From Luteimonas suaedae (GTDB lineage: Bacteria; Pseudomonadota; Gammaproteobacteria; Xanthomonadales; Xanthomonadaceae): 64,000 bases of DNA. The position numbers were made by a program, and so were the translations under genes. The notes below the pieces were generated by a model. That model was not told the origin of the DNA. It was given only the letters and a program-made list of their open reading frames with translations, and ran no database searches. Shown here one piece after another: positions 1 to 10,133 of this stretch. The stretch's first letter is position 1, and the number at the start of each line of letters is the position of its first letter. The stretch covers positions 104,038-168,037 of the forward strand of contig NZ_VSSP01000010.1 of assembly GCF_008312895.1 (NCBI RefSeq), read 5' to 3'.

Positions 1-203
1 ACAAGCTGTTCGGCGTGTTCCAGCGCCTGCATGCGGTCGACGAGTTCCCCGGCACCGGCATCGGGCTGGCGAGCGTGCGCCGGGTGTTGGTCCGCCACGG
101 CGGGCGCATCTGGGCCGAGGCCGCGCCCGGCGAAGGCGCCACCTTCCACTTCATCCTTTCCGCCGCGGGCGACGCGCCCGCACCTGCCGGGACTTCGACA
201 TGA
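1..203 (+). CDS. Sensor histidine kinase, C-terminal fragment (5' end outside window)
   Basis: The reading frame is open from the first bases and ends with TGA at 201-203. The visible 66 residues are the end of a GHKL ATPase domain: a G2-box (GTGIGLASV), the usual RRVLVRHGG segment, and the final strand GEGATFHF that closes the fold. The run [10 protein letters not shown] before the G-box is the F-box typical of phytochrome-like and bacteriophytochrome-associated kinases. The ATGA overlap with the next gene, a single-domain receiver protein, indicates a two-gene signalling operon. The sensor part lies upstream of the window, so the signal cannot be stated. Confidence 0.85.
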   Translation, partial: KLFGVFQRLHAVDEFPGTGIGLASVRRVLVRHGGRIWAEAAPGEGATFHFILSAAGDAPAPAGTST

Positions 204-640
204 CCGAAATCCGTACCATCCTGCTGGCCGAAGACAGCCCGCACGACGCCGAGATGACGATCGACGCGCTGCGCGAGGCGCACTTGGCCAATCCCATCGT
301 GCACGTCGAGGACGGCGTGGAGACGCTGGACTACCTGCGGCGGCGCGGCCGCCACGCCGACCGCGAAGAGGGCCTGCCGGCGGTGCTGCTGCTGGACATC
401 AAGATGCCGCGCATGGACGGGCTGGAGGTATTGACGGAACTGCGCAACGACCCGCACCTCAAGCGCCTGCCGGTGGTGATCCTGTCGTCCTCGCGCGAGG
501 AGAGCGACCTGGCGCGCAGCTGGGACCTGGGGGTGAACGCGTACGTGGTCAAGCCGGTGGACGCGGACCGTTTCTTCGAGGCGGTACGCACCCTCGGCCG
601 GTTCTGGGCGGTGCTCAACGAATCACCGGACGAGGACTGA
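200..640 (+). CDS. Single-domain response regulator (Rcp1-like receiver)
   Basis: A 146-residue protein made only of a CheY-like receiver domain. The acidic pocket is E11-D12, the phosphoacceptor is D66 in LLLDIKMP, and the switch Ser/Thr and Lys lie in VILSSSRE and VVKPVD. The insertion between strands 2 and 3 ([14 protein letters not shown]) is characteristic of the Rcp1 group that partners phytochrome-type kinases. It has no output domain, so it probably acts by protein contact or in a phosphorelay. It starts inside the stop of the upstream kinase (ATGA), which implies translational coupling and a cognate pair. Confidence 0.85.
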   Translation: MTEIRTILLAEDSPHDAEMTIDALREAHLANPIVHVEDGVETLDYLRRRGRHADREEGLPAVLLLDIKMPRMDGLEVLTELRNDPHLKRLPVVILSSSREESDLARSWDLGVNAYVVKPVDADRFFEAVRTLGRFWAVLNESPDED

Positions 641-654
641 CGCGTCCCGGTTCC

Positions 655-796
655 GTAGGAGCGCGCCATGCGCGCGATGCCGCGGGCAGTTCGCCGCCCG
701 CAAATTCTGCCGACCGGCGCGCCTGCCGGTCCGGAATCGCGGCATTCGCAGGATCCTGCCGGCACCCGCGGCATCGCGCGCATGGCGCGCTCCTAC
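655..796. repeat. REPIN-like intergenic palindrome, family A, copy 1
   Basis: A 142-base element that begins GTAGGAGCGCGCC and ends GGCGCGCTCCTAC. Its ends are inverted copies of about 32 bases, and between them lies a core shared with the copies at 40616, 42390, 48551 and 51251. It sits between two convergent genes, the receiver protein and malic enzyme, where the folded RNA could act as a bidirectional terminator or protect 3' ends. The core of this copy is in the opposite orientation to those at 42390 and 48551. Confidence 0.8.
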
Positions 797-809
797 GAAG
801 AGCTGCGGG

Positions 810-3119
810 TCAGCCCCCGCCGCGCTGGGCCTTGCGGATCTGCGCCTCGACGGCGGCGATGGCGGTCATGTTGATCACCCGCCGCGGGGTGGAGGTGGGG
901 GTCATGACGTGCGCGGGACGGCTGATGCCCATCAGGATCGGGCCCAGCGCCACGCCGTCGGTCATCACCCGCACCATGTTGTAGGTGATGTTGGCCGCGT
1001 CCAGGTTCGGCAGCACGAACAGGTTGGGGCGCCCGGCCAGCGTGGTGTTGGGGAAGATGCGCCGGCGCAGGATCTCGTCCCAGGCGGTGTCGGCCATCAT
1101 CTCGCCGTCGACTTCCAGATCCGGCTTGCGCTGGACGAGGATCTCGCGCACGCGGCGCATCTTGGCGGCGCTGGGATTGTCGTGGCTGCCGAAATTGGAG
1201 TGCGACAGCAGCGCCACCTTTGGCTCGATGCCGAACAGCCGGAGCCGGTAGCTGGCCTGCAGGGTGCTCTCGGCGATCTGCTCGGCGCTGGGGTCGAGCT
1301 GCACGTGGGTGTCGAGGAAGAACCACAGGCCGCGGTCGTTGACCACGCCGGTCATCGCCGAGGTGCTCTGCACGCCCGGATCGAGCGCGAACACGCTGCG
1401 GATGTAGCCGAGCTTCTTGTGGAAGCGCCCGACCAGGCCGCAGATCATCGCGTCGGCCTCGCCGCGCTCGACCATCAACGCGGCGATCAGCGACGGCCGC
1501 GAGCGCAGCAGGTTCTTGGCCGAGTCCGGGGTGACGCCGCGGCGCTCGGTGATGGCGTGGTACTGCTGCCAGTACTCGTTGAAGCGCGGGTCGTCGTTGA
1601 TGTTGGTGAGTTCGAAATCGCGCCCAGCCTGCAGCCGCAGGCCCATCCGCTCGATCCGGTTCTCGATCACGTCGGGGCGGCCGATCAGGATCGGGAAGGC
1701 GAGCTTCTCGTCGACCACGGTCTGCACCGCGCGCAGCACCTGCTCCTCCTCGCCCTCGGCGTAGACCACGCGCTGGCGGTCGCTGCGGGCGCGGTCGTAG
1801 ACCGGCTTCATCACCAGGCCGGTGCGGTAGAGGAACTGGCCGAGCCGCTCGCGGTAGGCGTCGAGGTCGGCGATCGGGCGCAGGGCGATGCCCGAGTCCA
1901 TCGCCGCCCTGGCCACCGCCGGCGCCAGCATGGTCAGCAGGCGCTGGTCGAACGGGCGCGGGATGATGTAGTCGGGGCCGAAGGTGGGAAGGTCGCCGCC
2001 GTAGGCGCTGCCGAGGTCGCTGGCCTCGATCTTGGCCAGCTCGGCGATCGCCTTGACGCAGGCCAGCTTCATCGCCTCGTCGATGCCGGTGGCGCCGACG
2101 TCGAGCGCGCCGCGGAAGATGTACGGGAAGCAGAGCGCGTTGTTGACCTGGTTGGGATAGTCGCTGCGGCCGGTGGCGATGATGCAGTCCGGGCGCACCC
2201 GCTTCGCCTCCTCCGGCAGGATCTCCGGGTAGGGATTGGCCAGCGCCAGGATGATCGGGCGCTCGGCCATGGTCGCCACCATGTCGGCGGTGAGCACGCC
2301 GCCGGCGGACAGGCCGAGGAAGATGTCGGCGCTCTCGACGATCTCGGCCAGGCTGCGTTTGTCGGTGTCGCGAGCGTAGCGCTGCTTGTCCGGGTCCATG
2401 TCGCCGCGGCCGGTGTAGAGCGCGCCGTGGCGGTCGACGGCGAGGATGTGCTCGGGCTTCATGCCCAGCGCCACCAGCATGTCCAGGCAGGCGATGCCGG
2501 CGGCGCCGGCGCCGGCGGTGGCGAGTTTCACGTCCTCGATTTGCTTGCCGGCGATCTCCAGCGCATTGATCACCGCGGCGCCGACGATGATCGCGGTGCC
2601 GTGCTGGTCGTCGTGGAAGACCGGGATGTTGAGGCGCTCGCGCAGCTTGTGCTCGACGATGAAGCACTCCGGCGCCTTGATGTCCTCGAGGTTGATGCCG
2701 CCGAAGGTCGGCTCGAGCGAGGCGATGATGTCGACCAGCTTGTCGGGATCGCGCTCGTCGACCTCGATGTCGAACACGTCGATCCCGGCGAACTTCTGGA
2801 ACAGCACGCCCTTGCCTTCCATCACCGGCTTGCCGGCCAGCGGGCCGATGTCGCCCAGGCCCAGCACCGCGGTGCCGTTGCTGATCACCGCCACCAGGTT
2901 GCCGCGCGCGGTCAGCTCGCTGGCGGCGTTGGGATCGGCGACGATCGCCTCGCACGCGTACGCTACGCCGGGCGAGTACGCCAGCGCCAGGTCGCGCTGG
3001 GTGAGCATCGGCTTGGTGGCGCCGACCTTGATCTTGCCCGGGGGCGCGAGGCGGTGGTAGTCGAGCGCGGCGTTGCGGAAATCCTCGGCGGTTTCGGTGC
3101 TGCTGGGTTTTTCGGACAT
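810..3119 (-). CDS. maeB: NADP-dependent malic enzyme (MaeB type, with PTA-like C-terminal domain)
   Basis: A 769-residue protein, the usual MaeB length. Malic enzyme oxidatively decarboxylates L-malate to pyruvate with NADP. The N-terminal malic domain shows [14 protein letters not shown] and the segment [19 protein letters not shown]. The nucleotide-binding domain has [16 protein letters not shown]. From about residue 430 onward there is a phosphotransacetylase-like regulatory domain ending in [24 protein letters not shown]. The ATG at 3119 was chosen because upstream in-frame starts lie inside or before a good -10 element (TAGAAT, 3156-3151) and because the protein then begins MSEKPSST. 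It is the last gene of a minus-strand group with dctA, so imported C4-dicarboxylates can be turned into pyruvate and NADPH. Confidence 0.93.
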   Translation of the reverse strand: MSEKPSSTETAEDFRNAALDYHRLAPPGKIKVGATKPMLTQRDLALAYSPGVAYACEAIVADPNAASELTARGNLVAVISNGTAVLGLGDIGPLAGKPVMEGKGVLFQKFAGIDVFDIEVDERDPDKLVDIIASLEPTFGGINLEDIKAPECFIVEHKLRERLNIPVFHDDQHGTAIIVGAAVINALEIAGKQIEDVKLATAGAGAAGIACLDMLVALGMKPEHILAVDRHGALYTGRGDMDPDKQRYARDTDKRSLAEIVESADIFLGLSAGGVLTADMVATMAERPIILALANPYPEILPEEAKRVRPDCIIATGRSDYPNQVNNALCFPYIFRGALDVGATGIDEAMKLACVKAIAELAKIEASDLGSAYGGDLPTFGPDYIIPRPFDQRLLTMLAPAVARAAMDSGIALRPIADLDAYRERLGQFLYRTGLVMKPVYDRARSDRQRVVYAEGEEEQVLRAVQTVVDEKLAFPILIGRPDVIENRIERMGLRLQAGRDFELTNINDDPRFNEYWQQYHAITERRGVTPDSAKNLLRSRPSLIAALMVERGEADAMICGLVGRFHKKLGYIRSVFALDPGVQSTSAMTGVVNDRGLWFFLDTHVQLDPSAEQIAESTLQASYRLRLFGIEPKVALLSHSNFGSHDNPSAAKMRRVREILVQRKPDLEVDGEMMADTAWDEILRRRIFPNTTLAGRPNLFVLPNLDAANITYNMVRVMTDGVALGPILMGISRPAHVMTPTSTPRRVINMTAIAAVEAQIRKAQRGGG

Positions 3120-3150
3120 CGGCTTCGGCGCTCGTGGGTCTGTGCACGCG

Positions 3151-3156
3151 ATTCTA
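3151..3156 (-). promoter_or_regulatory. Possible -10 element of maeB
   Basis: Read on the minus strand the bases are TAGAAT, about 30 bases before the chosen ATG at 3119. No convincing -35 box is visible at 17 bases. If real, it gives maeB its own promoter within the dctA-esterase-porin-maeB run and rules out the upstream in-frame starts. Confidence 0.35.
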
Positions 3157-3216
3157 ACGCGCAAACTGCGCGCCACCGGGCGGCTGCGGGCCGTCCCGGC
3201 GCCGCGCCGCGCGGGG

Positions 3217-4713
3217 CTAGAACACCACCTGCGCGCGCACGTTGAGCGAGTTGCCCGAATCCGGCCCCCGGTAGGCGCCGACGTTGTTTTCGGTGGTCCA
3301 GTGCACGTAGTTGAGCATCAGCCGCGACCAGTTGTTGAGATACCAGTTCAGGCCCAGCGTCCACGCGTCGCCCTCGCCGCCGCGCGCGGCGTCGGTGAAG
3401 TCGTACTTGTCGTAGCGGGTAGCCAGCTCCCAGGCGCCGATGCCGCCGTCGGTGACCGGGCGCGCCACGCGCGTGGTGCCCCAGACGCCCGAGCGGCTGC
3501 TGAAGCCGGGCTTCTCGCCGGTGATCAGCCAGCCGGCGTAGGCGGAGGTGGCGGTGTGGGTGACGTCGTCGTCGGTGGACGAGTGGATGTCGCGCTCGGT
3601 GTATTCACCGAAGGCCCAGAAGTTGCGCCAGGTGCCACCGAGTTCGGCGCCCCAGATGTTCTCGCGGGTCACGCCTTCGATCGCGCTGGCCGATACGCGC
3701 ACGTTGTCGTTGAAGCCCGAGGCGATGCGCGGCACCTTGTTGATGCGGTCGGCGTCGACGCCGTGGTCCTGGTACACGTACCAGCCGCCCAGGTGCAGGA
3801 AACCCGCGCTGCGCTTGATCGGGTTCCAGTGCGCGCGCGTGGTGTAGCTGAGCGAGTCGCTCTCGCTGCCCGCGTTGCCGATGTCGTCGCCGGTCACGCC
3901 CAGGGTGTAGTGCCAGTTCTGGCCGATCAGCTTCATCTGCACGCCCAGGCCGAAGTAGCCGCTGTCGGGCATGCCCACCGAGGCCACCGCGTTGCGCTCC
4001 ATGAACGGCACGCGGGTGAGCGTGGTGGCGCTGTCGATGGCCCGGTCCTTGAGCTTGTTGCCGACATAGAACTCTGCCGGCAGCGCGCCTAGGCGGGTAT
4101 CCCAGGACAGGTACGCATCCTTGATGCTGACGTCGTTGTCGGCCAGTTCGGCGTCGATCTTGTAGCCCAGCGGGCCCATGCTGCCCTCGGCGCCGACGCG
4201 CACCTGGCGCATCTCGGTGCCGTTGATGTTGCGTTCGTCGTAGTCCGAACCGCGGGTGGAGGAAAAGTCCGCCAGCACGCGCCCGCGCGGATGGAAGGTG
4301 AAGCTGCGATCGGCGTTGCGGAACTCGGGGCCGCCGCGGCGCCAGCTGGTGTTGCCGCCGCCGGTGCCGCCGCCCGCGGCGAGCTGCGCCACCTGCGCCT
4401 GCAGGATGGCCATGTCGTCCTGGCGGGTGTCGGCCACGGCGGCATCCACCTGGGCCTGCACCGGATCGCCGGGCGCGGATGCAGTGGCGGCGGCGGGCGC
4501 CGGGGCGCCGCCCTCGAGCGCGCTCAACCGCGCGTTCAGGGCGTCGAGCTGGGCGGCTTGCTGGCGGATCTGCTCGGACTGCTGGGCGACCAGTGCGCGC
4601 AGTTCGGCGTCGGTGACCGGGTCGGCGGCCAGGGCGGGCAGCGCGGCCAGACCGAGCAGCGCGCCGGCGGCGAGCAGCGTCGGTGCGCCGGGACGGGTGG
4701 GTGTGCGGTTCAT
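3217..4713 (-). CDS. OprO/OprP-family outer-membrane porin
   Basis: A 498-residue outer-membrane channel of the phosphate/pyrophosphate-selective porin family. It has a Sec signal peptide (LLAAGALLGLAALPALAA), then a coiled-coil-forming segment at about residues 24-60 (ELRALVAQQSEQIRQQ...LNARLSALEG), a linker rich in Ala and Pro, and a barrel of alternating aromatic strands ending in RAQVVF with a terminal Phe. The ATG at 4713 has GGAG eight bases upstream and is preferred over METP twelve bases earlier. It follows the esterase gene after 40 bases. Family membership does not fix the substrate; next to dctA a role in anion or dicarboxylate entry is an inference. Confidence 0.85.
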   Translation of the reverse strand: MNRTPTRPGAPTLLAAGALLGLAALPALAADPVTDAELRALVAQQSEQIRQQAAQLDALNARLSALEGGAPAPAAATASAPGDPVQAQVDAAVADTRQDDMAILQAQVAQLAAGGGTGGGNTSWRRGGPEFRNADRSFTFHPRGRVLADFSSTRGSDYDERNINGTEMRQVRVGAEGSMGPLGYKIDAELADNDVSIKDAYLSWDTRLGALPAEFYVGNKLKDRAIDSATTLTRVPFMERNAVASVGMPDSGYFGLGVQMKLIGQNWHYTLGVTGDDIGNAGSESDSLSYTTRAHWNPIKRSAGFLHLGGWYVYQDHGVDADRINKVPRIASGFNDNVRVSASAIEGVTRENIWGAELGGTWRNFWAFGEYTERDIHSSTDDDVTHTATSAYAGWLITGEKPGFSSRSGVWGTTRVARPVTDGGIGAWELATRYDKYDFTDAARGGEGDAWTLGLNWYLNNWSRLMLNYVHWTTENNVGAYRGPDSGNSLNVRAQVVF

Positions 4714-4753
4714 CGGAGTCTCCATGGCATTCGGGTCGCGTCGGAACACGGGC

Positions 4754-5785
4754 TCAGTCCTCGTCGTCTTCCGGCGAAAGCGCGTCGTCTTCGGCCGTCG
4801 TGGGCATCGGCGCCGGCGTATCGCCGGCCAGCGGCTGCAGGCGCGCGGGCGGCGCGGACATGAATCCATGCGCGCGCGCCCAGGTGGCGAACAGGCGCGG
4901 CCACTGCGCCGTCTGGGTGCCGGGCCGGCCCAGGCCCCAGCTGTGGCCGCCGCGGTCGAAGATGTGCATCTCCACGTCCACGCCCTGCTCGCGTGCCGCG
5001 TCGAACAGCAGCAGGCTGTGGGCGACGTCGGCGATCGGGTCGGCGGCGGCGTGGGCCAGGAACACCGGCGGCATGTCGGCGCGTGCGTGCGACTCGACCG
5101 AATACGCCTCGACGGCGTCGGGCTGGGTGCCCAGCTCGCGGCGGGTGCGGGTGGTGTCGTACGGTGCGCGCAGGGTCACCACCGGATACAGCATGGCCAG
5201 GAAGTCCGGGCGCGAGGGCAGCGCGTCGGCAGCATCGAGCGCGGGATAGAAGTCGTGGTCGAAGCGGGTGGCGAGGATACCGCCGAGGGTCGCCCCGGCC
5301 GACGAGCCCATCACCCCGATCCTGCCCGGATCGATGCCCAGCTCGGCCGCGTTGGCGCGCAGCAGGCGCATTGCGCGCTGGCCGTCGGCGAATGGCGCCG
5401 AGGCCGGCCAACCGTCCACCGGCAGTCGGTAGTACAGCACCGCGGCGGTGACGCCGATCGACGACAGCCACTGCGCCATCGGCCGCGCCGCGGTCCCCAC
5501 CTGGATGCGGAAGAACCCGCCACCGCCCAGGATCAGCACGGTGGCGCCGTTGGGCTGCGCCGGGCGGTGGATTTCCAAGCGCGGCTCGGACACGCGGGTC
5601 ACCGCGCCCATGGCGCTGCCCTCGTTGCCCACCAGCTCCGGCCCCTGCACCACCTGCGGCAGGTGGCCCTCGGGCCACAGCGGCATGGTCTGCACGCCGC
5701 CCGTCTGGGCCGCCACCGGCGCGCCCCAGGCGCCGGCGGCCATCAGGCCCAGCAGCGCGGCCCCGTGTATCCAGCGGAATCTCAT
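4754..5785 (-). CDS. Exported alpha/beta-hydrolase (BD-FAE / acetylxylan-esterase-like)
   Basis: A 343-residue protein with a Sec signal peptide ([23 protein letters not shown]). The alpha/beta-hydrolase core shows the oxyanion segment LGGGGFFRI, the nucleophile elbow GSSAGATLG, the acid in AAADPIADV and the His in [10 protein letters not shown]. The WP.G motif (PLWPEG) near the mature N-terminus is typical of the bacterial esterases related to AXE2 and BD-FAE. It therefore probably deacylates sugars or small esters in the periplasm. The start codon overlaps the dctA stop as ATGA, so it is translationally coupled to the transporter. The natural substrate is not evident. Confidence 0.8.
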   Translation of the reverse strand: MRFRWIHGAALLGLMAAGAWGAPVAAQTGGVQTMPLWPEGHLPQVVQGPELVGNEGSAMGAVTRVSEPRLEIHRPAQPNGATVLILGGGGFFRIQVGTAARPMAQWLSSIGVTAAVLYYRLPVDGWPASAPFADGQRAMRLLRANAAELGIDPGRIGVMGSSAGATLGGILATRFDHDFYPALDAADALPSRPDFLAMLYPVVTLRAPYDTTRTRRELGTQPDAVEAYSVESHARADMPPVFLAHAAADPIADVAHSLLLFDAAREQGVDVEMHIFDRGGHSWGLGRPGTQTAQWPRLFATWARAHGFMSAPPARLQPLAGDTPAPMPTTAEDDALSPEDDED

Positions 5786-7158
5786 GCGGTCTTCTCCCCG
5801 GTTGTGGTGTTTTCGAGCACGCGCCCGCGGGGCGCGCCGCCGGCATCGGCGATGTATTCGGCATCGGCGGCGCCGTCCAATGCGCGCTCGAGCTGCACCG
5901 GGTCCAGCGCGCCTTCCCAGCGCGACACCACCACGGTAGCGACGGCGTTGCCGATGAAGTTGGTGATCGAGCGGCATTCACTCATGAAGCGGTCGATGCC
6001 CAGGATCAGCGCCATGCCCGCGATCGGGACCGTCGGCACCACCGAAAGCGTGGCGGCCAGGGTGATGAAGCCGGCGCCGGTCACGCCGGCCGCGCCCTTG
6101 GAGCTGAGCATCGCCACCAGCAGCAGGGTGACCTGCTGGCCGAGCGTGAGGTCGATGTTGGTGGCCTGTGCGATGAACAACGCCGCCAGGGTCATGTACA
6201 GGTTGGTGCCGTCGAGGTTGAACGAGTAGCCGGTGGGCACGACCAACCCGACCACGGACTTCTCGCAGCCGGCCTTTTCCATCTTCTCCATCAGCGACGG
6301 CAGCGCCGATTCCGACGACGAGGTGCCCAGCACCAGCAGCAGCTCGGCCCTGAGATACCGGCACAGCTTGAGGATCGAGAAGCCGCACAGGCGGCAGACC
6401 GTGCCCAGCACCACCAGCACGAACAGCAGCGCGCTGACGTAGAACGTCCCCACCAGCCAGGCCAGGTTGGCCAGTGATTCCACGCCGTAGCGGCCGATGG
6501 TGAAGGCGATGGCACCGAACGCGCCGATCGGCGCGGCCTTCATCAGGATGTGCACCAGCTTGAACACCGGCGTGATCAGCGCCTCCAGGAACGCCTGCAC
6601 CGGGCGCCCCTTCTCGCCGACCATGGCCAACGCGATGCCGAACAGCACCGCGACGAACAGTACCTGCAGGATGTTGCCGTCGACGAACGCGCCCACCAGC
6701 GTGGACGGGATGACGTCGAGCAGGAAGCCGGTAAGCGTCATCTCGTGCGAGGCCTGCACGAAGCCTTCCACCGCACCGGTGTCGAGCGAGGCCGGATCGA
6801 TGTTCATGCCCGAGCCGGGCTTGACCGTGTGCGCCACGATCATGCCGACGATCAGCGCCAGGGTGGAGAAGAACAGGAAGTACGCCATCGCCTTGGCGAA
6901 CACCCGGCCGACCGTGCTCAGCCGGGTCATGCCGGCGATGCCGGTGACGATGGTCAGGAAGATCACCGGCGCGATGATCATCTTGACCAGCTTGATGAAA
7001 CCGTCACCGAGCGGCTTGAACTGCTCGGCCAGCGCCGGCGCGAAATGTCCGAGCAGCGCGCCGAGCACGATCGCCACGATCACCTGCACGTACAGCTGGC
7101 GATAGAGCGGTACCCGGACCGGGACTGGAGCGGGCGCTGGGGCTGGAGCGGTATGCAT
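5782..7158 (-). CDS. dctA: C4-dicarboxylate transporter DctA
   Basis: A 458-residue inner-membrane symporter of the dicarboxylate/amino acid:cation (DAACS) family that imports succinate, fumarate and malate with cations. Diagnostic segments include [46 protein letters not shown], the serine-rich hairpin [20 protein letters not shown], and [20 protein letters not shown]. The N-terminus carries an Ala-Pro repeat ([11 protein letters not shown]) that most DctA proteins lack. The ATG at 7158 is preferred because a TACAAC -10-like box lies at 7195-7190; the alternative ATG at 7188 would lie upstream of that transcript start. It is divergent from a kinase with a DctB-like sensor. Confidence 0.92.
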   Translation of the reverse strand: MHTAPAPAPAPVPVRVPLYRQLYVQVIVAIVLGALLGHFAPALAEQFKPLGDGFIKLVKMIIAPVIFLTIVTGIAGMTRLSTVGRVFAKAMAYFLFFSTLALIVGMIVAHTVKPGSGMNIDPASLDTGAVEGFVQASHEMTLTGFLLDVIPSTLVGAFVDGNILQVLFVAVLFGIALAMVGEKGRPVQAFLEALITPVFKLVHILMKAAPIGAFGAIAFTIGRYGVESLANLAWLVGTFYVSALLFVLVVLGTVCRLCGFSILKLCRYLRAELLLVLGTSSSESALPSLMEKMEKAGCEKSVVGLVVPTGYSFNLDGTNLYMTLAALFIAQATNIDLTLGQQVTLLLVAMLSSKGAAGVTGAGFITLAATLSVVPTVPIAGMALILGIDRFMSECRSITNFIGNAVATVVVSRWEGALDPVQLERALDGAADAEYIADAGGAPRGRVLENTTTGEKTA

Positions 7159-7276
7159 GCGGGACCGTGCACTGCGCGACTGGGCCATCGTTGTACCGCC
7201 GCCGCGCGCCGATGCCGATAACGCATTGGGACTAGACGCCCGTCGTAGCGCGATGGCGGCAGTACAATCGCCGCCG
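7159..7276. promoter_or_regulatory. Divergent promoter region dctA / hybrid kinase
   Basis: 118 bases between the two start codons. A TACAAC box (minus strand, 7195-7190) could serve dctA. A TACAAT box (plus strand, 7263-7268) lies only eight bases before the kinase ATG, so the kinase mRNA may be leaderless. No sigma-54 type GG-N10-GC promoter was recognised, in contrast to the dctA promoters controlled by DctB/DctD in rhizobia and pseudomonads. Confidence 0.35.
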
Positions 7277-9916
7277 ATGCGCCACCTCCGAACCCGCCGG
7301 CTGCTGCCGGTCGCGCTGCTCGTGGCCGGCGGCCTGGTGCTGTGCACCACGCTGGCCTGGCGTGGCGGCGAGCGCCGCGAACTGGACAACCAGTCGCGAC
7401 TGGCGCGGCAACAGCTGGACCTGCACCGGCAGGCGCTGGCGCAGCAGATCGAACGCTACCGCGCGCTACCGCAGCTGCTGGCGCTGGACCCGGACCTGCG
7501 CCAGGCCGTCGCCGCACCGGTGGACGCGGCCACGCGCCGCCAGCTCAACCTGCGCCTGGAGCAGGCCAATCGCACCACCCGCGCATCCACGCTGACGCTG
7601 ATCGATGCCGATGGCACCGCCGTGGCCGCCAGCAACTGGCGCGAGCCCGGCAGCAACGTGGGCGAGCGCTACGGGTTCCGGCCCTACGTGCAGCAGGCGC
7701 TGCGGGAGGGCCGCGGGCGCTTCTACGGCATCGGCGTGACCACCGGCGTGCCCGGGTACTTCCTGTCCGAGGCGCTGCGCGACGACGGCGGCCGCGCGAT
7801 CGGGGTGGTGGTGATCAAGATCGAGCTGTCGGCCATCGAGCAGGCATGGCCGCGCGACGCCGACACGGTGTTGGCCAGCGATGCGCACGGCGTGGTGTTC
7901 CTGGCCAGCGATCCGGACTGGCGCTACCGCACGCTGGCGCCGCTGGACGCGCGCGCCAGCGCCGAGCTCACCGCCACGCGCCAGTACCAGGGCCAACCGC
8001 TGCGCGCGTACGCGGGCCGCCGCCTGCGCACACTCGGCGACGGCGACCTGCTGGTGCGCATCGATGCGCCCGCCATGCCCGGGCAGTGGCTGTGGCGGCG
8101 CGAGCCGGTGGCCGACACCGGCTGGACGCTGCACCTGCTACACGACGCCGCACCGGTGGCCGCGGCCGCGCGGCAATGGGCGGCGATCGCCGGCGCCTCG
8201 TGGCTGGCGCTGGTGTTCGTGCTGCTGTTCCTGCAGCAGCGGCTGCGGCTGTCGGCGCTGCGTCGGCGCAGCCGCGAGGAACTGGAGACGCTGGTGCGCC
8301 AGCATGCCGAGGAGCTGCGCACCGCCCGCGACGGGCTGGTCGACGCGGCGCAGCAGGCCGACACCGGATTGAGCCGGCGACTGGCGCACCTGCCGCAGGG
8401 GGTGGTGATCATCGATGCGGAGCTGCGCATCGTGGCCTGGAATGCGCGCTACATCGACCTGTTCCGCTTCCCGCCCGACCTGGTGCGCGTGGGCACCCCG
8501 ATCGAGGAGGTGTTCCGCTACAACGCCCGCCGCGGCCTGCTCGGCCCGGGCCCGGTGGAAGAGGCGATCGAGCGCCGGCTCGCCCACCTGCGCAACGGCA
8601 AGCCGCACATGCGCGAGAGCGAGAAGGAGGACGGCACGGTGCTGGAGATCCGCGGCAACCCGCTGCCCGACGGCGGCTTCGTGACCAGCTACGCCGACAT
8701 CACCACCTACAAGACCACTGCACGCGAGCTGCGCACCCTGGCCGACGCGCTGGAGCGGCGCATCGCCGAGCGCACCGCCGACCTGGAACAGGCGCGCGCC
8801 GAGGCCGAGGCCGCGAACCGCTACAAGGGCCGCTTCGCGGCCGCCGCGGTGCACGACCTGCTACAGCCGCTCAACGCGGCGCGCATGTTCGTGTCCGGGC
8901 TGCGCGCACGCCTGCGCGACGACGACACGCGCGAGATCGCCGACCACATCGACGGTGCGCTGGCGGCGCAGGACGACATCCTCGCCAGCCTGCTCGACAT
9001 CTCGCGCCTGGAGTCCGGCACATTGCGGACGGACGTGCGCGACTTCGCGCTCGGGCCGATGCTCGACGGGCTGGCGAGCGAGACCGGCGTACTGGCACGC
9101 GCGCGTGGCCTTCAGCTCGATCACGTGCCCACGCGCGCCTGGGTACGCAGCGATCCGGCCCTGCTGCGGCGCGTGGTGCAGAACTTCCTGTCGAACGCGG
9201 TGCGTTACACCGCGCGCGGCCGCATCCTGCTGGGCTGCCGCCGCGACGGCGACCTGCTGCGCATCGAGGTGCACGACACCGGGCCGGGCATTCCGCCGAA
9301 CCGGCAACGCGAGATCTTCGAGGAGTTCCGCCGGCTCGACGCCGGCACCGCCGGCGACCGCGGCGCCGGCCTCGGACTGGCGATCGTCGAACGCATCGTG
9401 CGGCTGCTCGACCACCACGTCGACCTGCGATCGCGGCCCGGCATCGGCAGCGCGTTCGTGGTCGTGGTGCCACTGGCCGCCACCGGCATCGAATCGCTGC
9501 CGCCGCCGCTCGAGCCGTCGCCGGCCGACGACGGCTCGCCACTGCGCGGCTGCCGCGTCTGGTGCATCGACGACGATCCGCACGTCTGCGCCGCCACGCG
9601 CTTGCTGCTGCGGCGTTGGGACTGTGACGTGCCGCTGTCCGACGGCCCAGACGCGGCGCTGGCCGCGGCCGCTGCCGACGACGCGCCCGACCTCGTGCTG
9701 CTCGACGTGCGCATGGGTGCGCAGGACGGGCCGGCATTGCTCGAGATGCTGTGCGAGCGCTGGCAGCACATGCCGCTGGTGATACTGGTCACCGCGGAAA
9801 CGGATCCGGCACTGTGCGAGCGCGCCCGCGCGGCCGGCTGGGGCTTCCTGGCCAAGCCGGTGCGCCCGCCCGCGCTGCGCGCGCTGATGACGCAGCTGCT
9901 GCTGCGGCGCGGGTGA
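7277..9916 (+). CDS. Hybrid histidine kinase with DctB-like periplasmic sensor, PAS and receiver domains
   Basis: An 879-residue inner-membrane kinase. After a TM segment ([20 protein letters not shown]) comes a periplasmic double-Cache sensor closely resembling DctB ([55 protein letters not shown]). A second TM at about residue 300, a coiled coil and a PAS_7 domain ([21 protein letters not shown]) follow. The HisKA phosphoacceptor is about H526 in [13 protein letters not shown]. The ATPase has [17 protein letters not shown] and GAGLGLAIV, and a C-terminal receiver holds D810 in LVLLDVRMG. Position beside dctA suggests C4-dicarboxylate sensing. The convergent NarL-type regulator at 10134 is the likely partner, as in NahK/ErcS-type systems. 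Confidence 0.85.
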   Translation: MRHLRTRRLLPVALLVAGGLVLCTTLAWRGGERRELDNQSRLARQQLDLHRQALAQQIERYRALPQLLALDPDLRQAVAAPVDAATRRQLNLRLEQANRTTRASTLTLIDADGTAVAASNWREPGSNVGERYGFRPYVQQALREGRGRFYGIGVTTGVPGYFLSEALRDDGGRAIGVVVIKIELSAIEQAWPRDADTVLASDAHGVVFLASDPDWRYRTLAPLDARASAELTATRQYQGQPLRAYAGRRLRTLGDGDLLVRIDAPAMPGQWLWRREPVADTGWTLHLLHDAAPVAAAARQWAAIAGASWLALVFVLLFLQQRLRLSALRRRSREELETLVRQHAEELRTARDGLVDAAQQADTGLSRRLAHLPQGVVIIDAELRIVAWNARYIDLFRFPPDLVRVGTPIEEVFRYNARRGLLGPGPVEEAIERRLAHLRNGKPHMRESEKEDGTVLEIRGNPLPDGGFVTSYADITTYKTTARELRTLADALERRIAERTADLEQARAEAEAANRYKGRFAAAAVHDLLQPLNAARMFVSGLRARLRDDDTREIADHIDGALAAQDDILASLLDISRLESGTLRTDVRDFALGPMLDGLASETGVLARARGLQLDHVPTRAWVRSDPALLRRVVQNFLSNAVRYTARGRILLGCRRDGDLLRIEVHDTGPGIPPNRQREIFEEFRRLDAGTAGDRGAGLGLAIVERIVRLLDHHVDLRSRPGIGSAFVVVVPLAATGIESLPPPLEPSPADDGSPLRGCRVWCIDDDPHVCAATRLLLRRWDCDVPLSDGPDAALAAAAADDAPDLVLLDVRMGAQDGPALLEMLCERWQHMPLVILVTAETDPALCERARAAGWGFLAKPVRPPALRALMTQLLLRRG

Positions 9917-9956
9917 CGCCCCAGCCGACTCGATATTCACGCCCTCCGCCTACCCC

Positions 9957-10096
9957 GTAGGAGGGGCTTCAGCCCCAACCTGCCGAAGATCGCGGCGAGG
10001 AAACTAGGGAGCGCGTGGTACCGGTCGGGAGGCTGCGTGCATGAGTCCTTTTCCGCGCTCCGCTCGTTTTCCGGTCGGGGCTGAAGCCCCTCCTAC
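9957..10096. repeat. REPIN-like palindrome, family B, copy 1
   Basis: Two inverted copies of a short REP (GTAGGAGGGGCTTCAGCCCC and its complement) bracket about 95 bases. Each copy is itself a hairpin (GGGGCTTCAGCCCC). It lies between the convergent kinase and response regulator genes. The same unit recurs at 45522-45669 and 56127-56264 with nearly the same spacing. Confidence 0.8.
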
Positions 10097-10133
10097 AACG
10101 ACAGCGGGGATGGGAAGCGGATGTCGATACGGC

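Noticed and set aside
655..796. Short frames inside the repeats starting MRAMPR...
   Set aside because: The same peptide start appears in every copy because the repeat contains GCGCCATGCGCGCGATGCCG; no ribosome site precedes any of them.
793..3364. Long overlapping open frames on both strands over maeB, including a 778-residue plus-strand frame
   Set aside because: They are Arg/Ala/His-rich translations of GC-rich DNA in the wrong frame, with no family motifs, while the minus-strand frame is an unmistakable malic enzyme.
7159..7276. Sigma-54 promoter for dctA, as expected from a DctB-like sensor
   Set aside because: No GG-N10-GC element was found in the region on the minus strand, and the nearby regulator is not NtrC-like.
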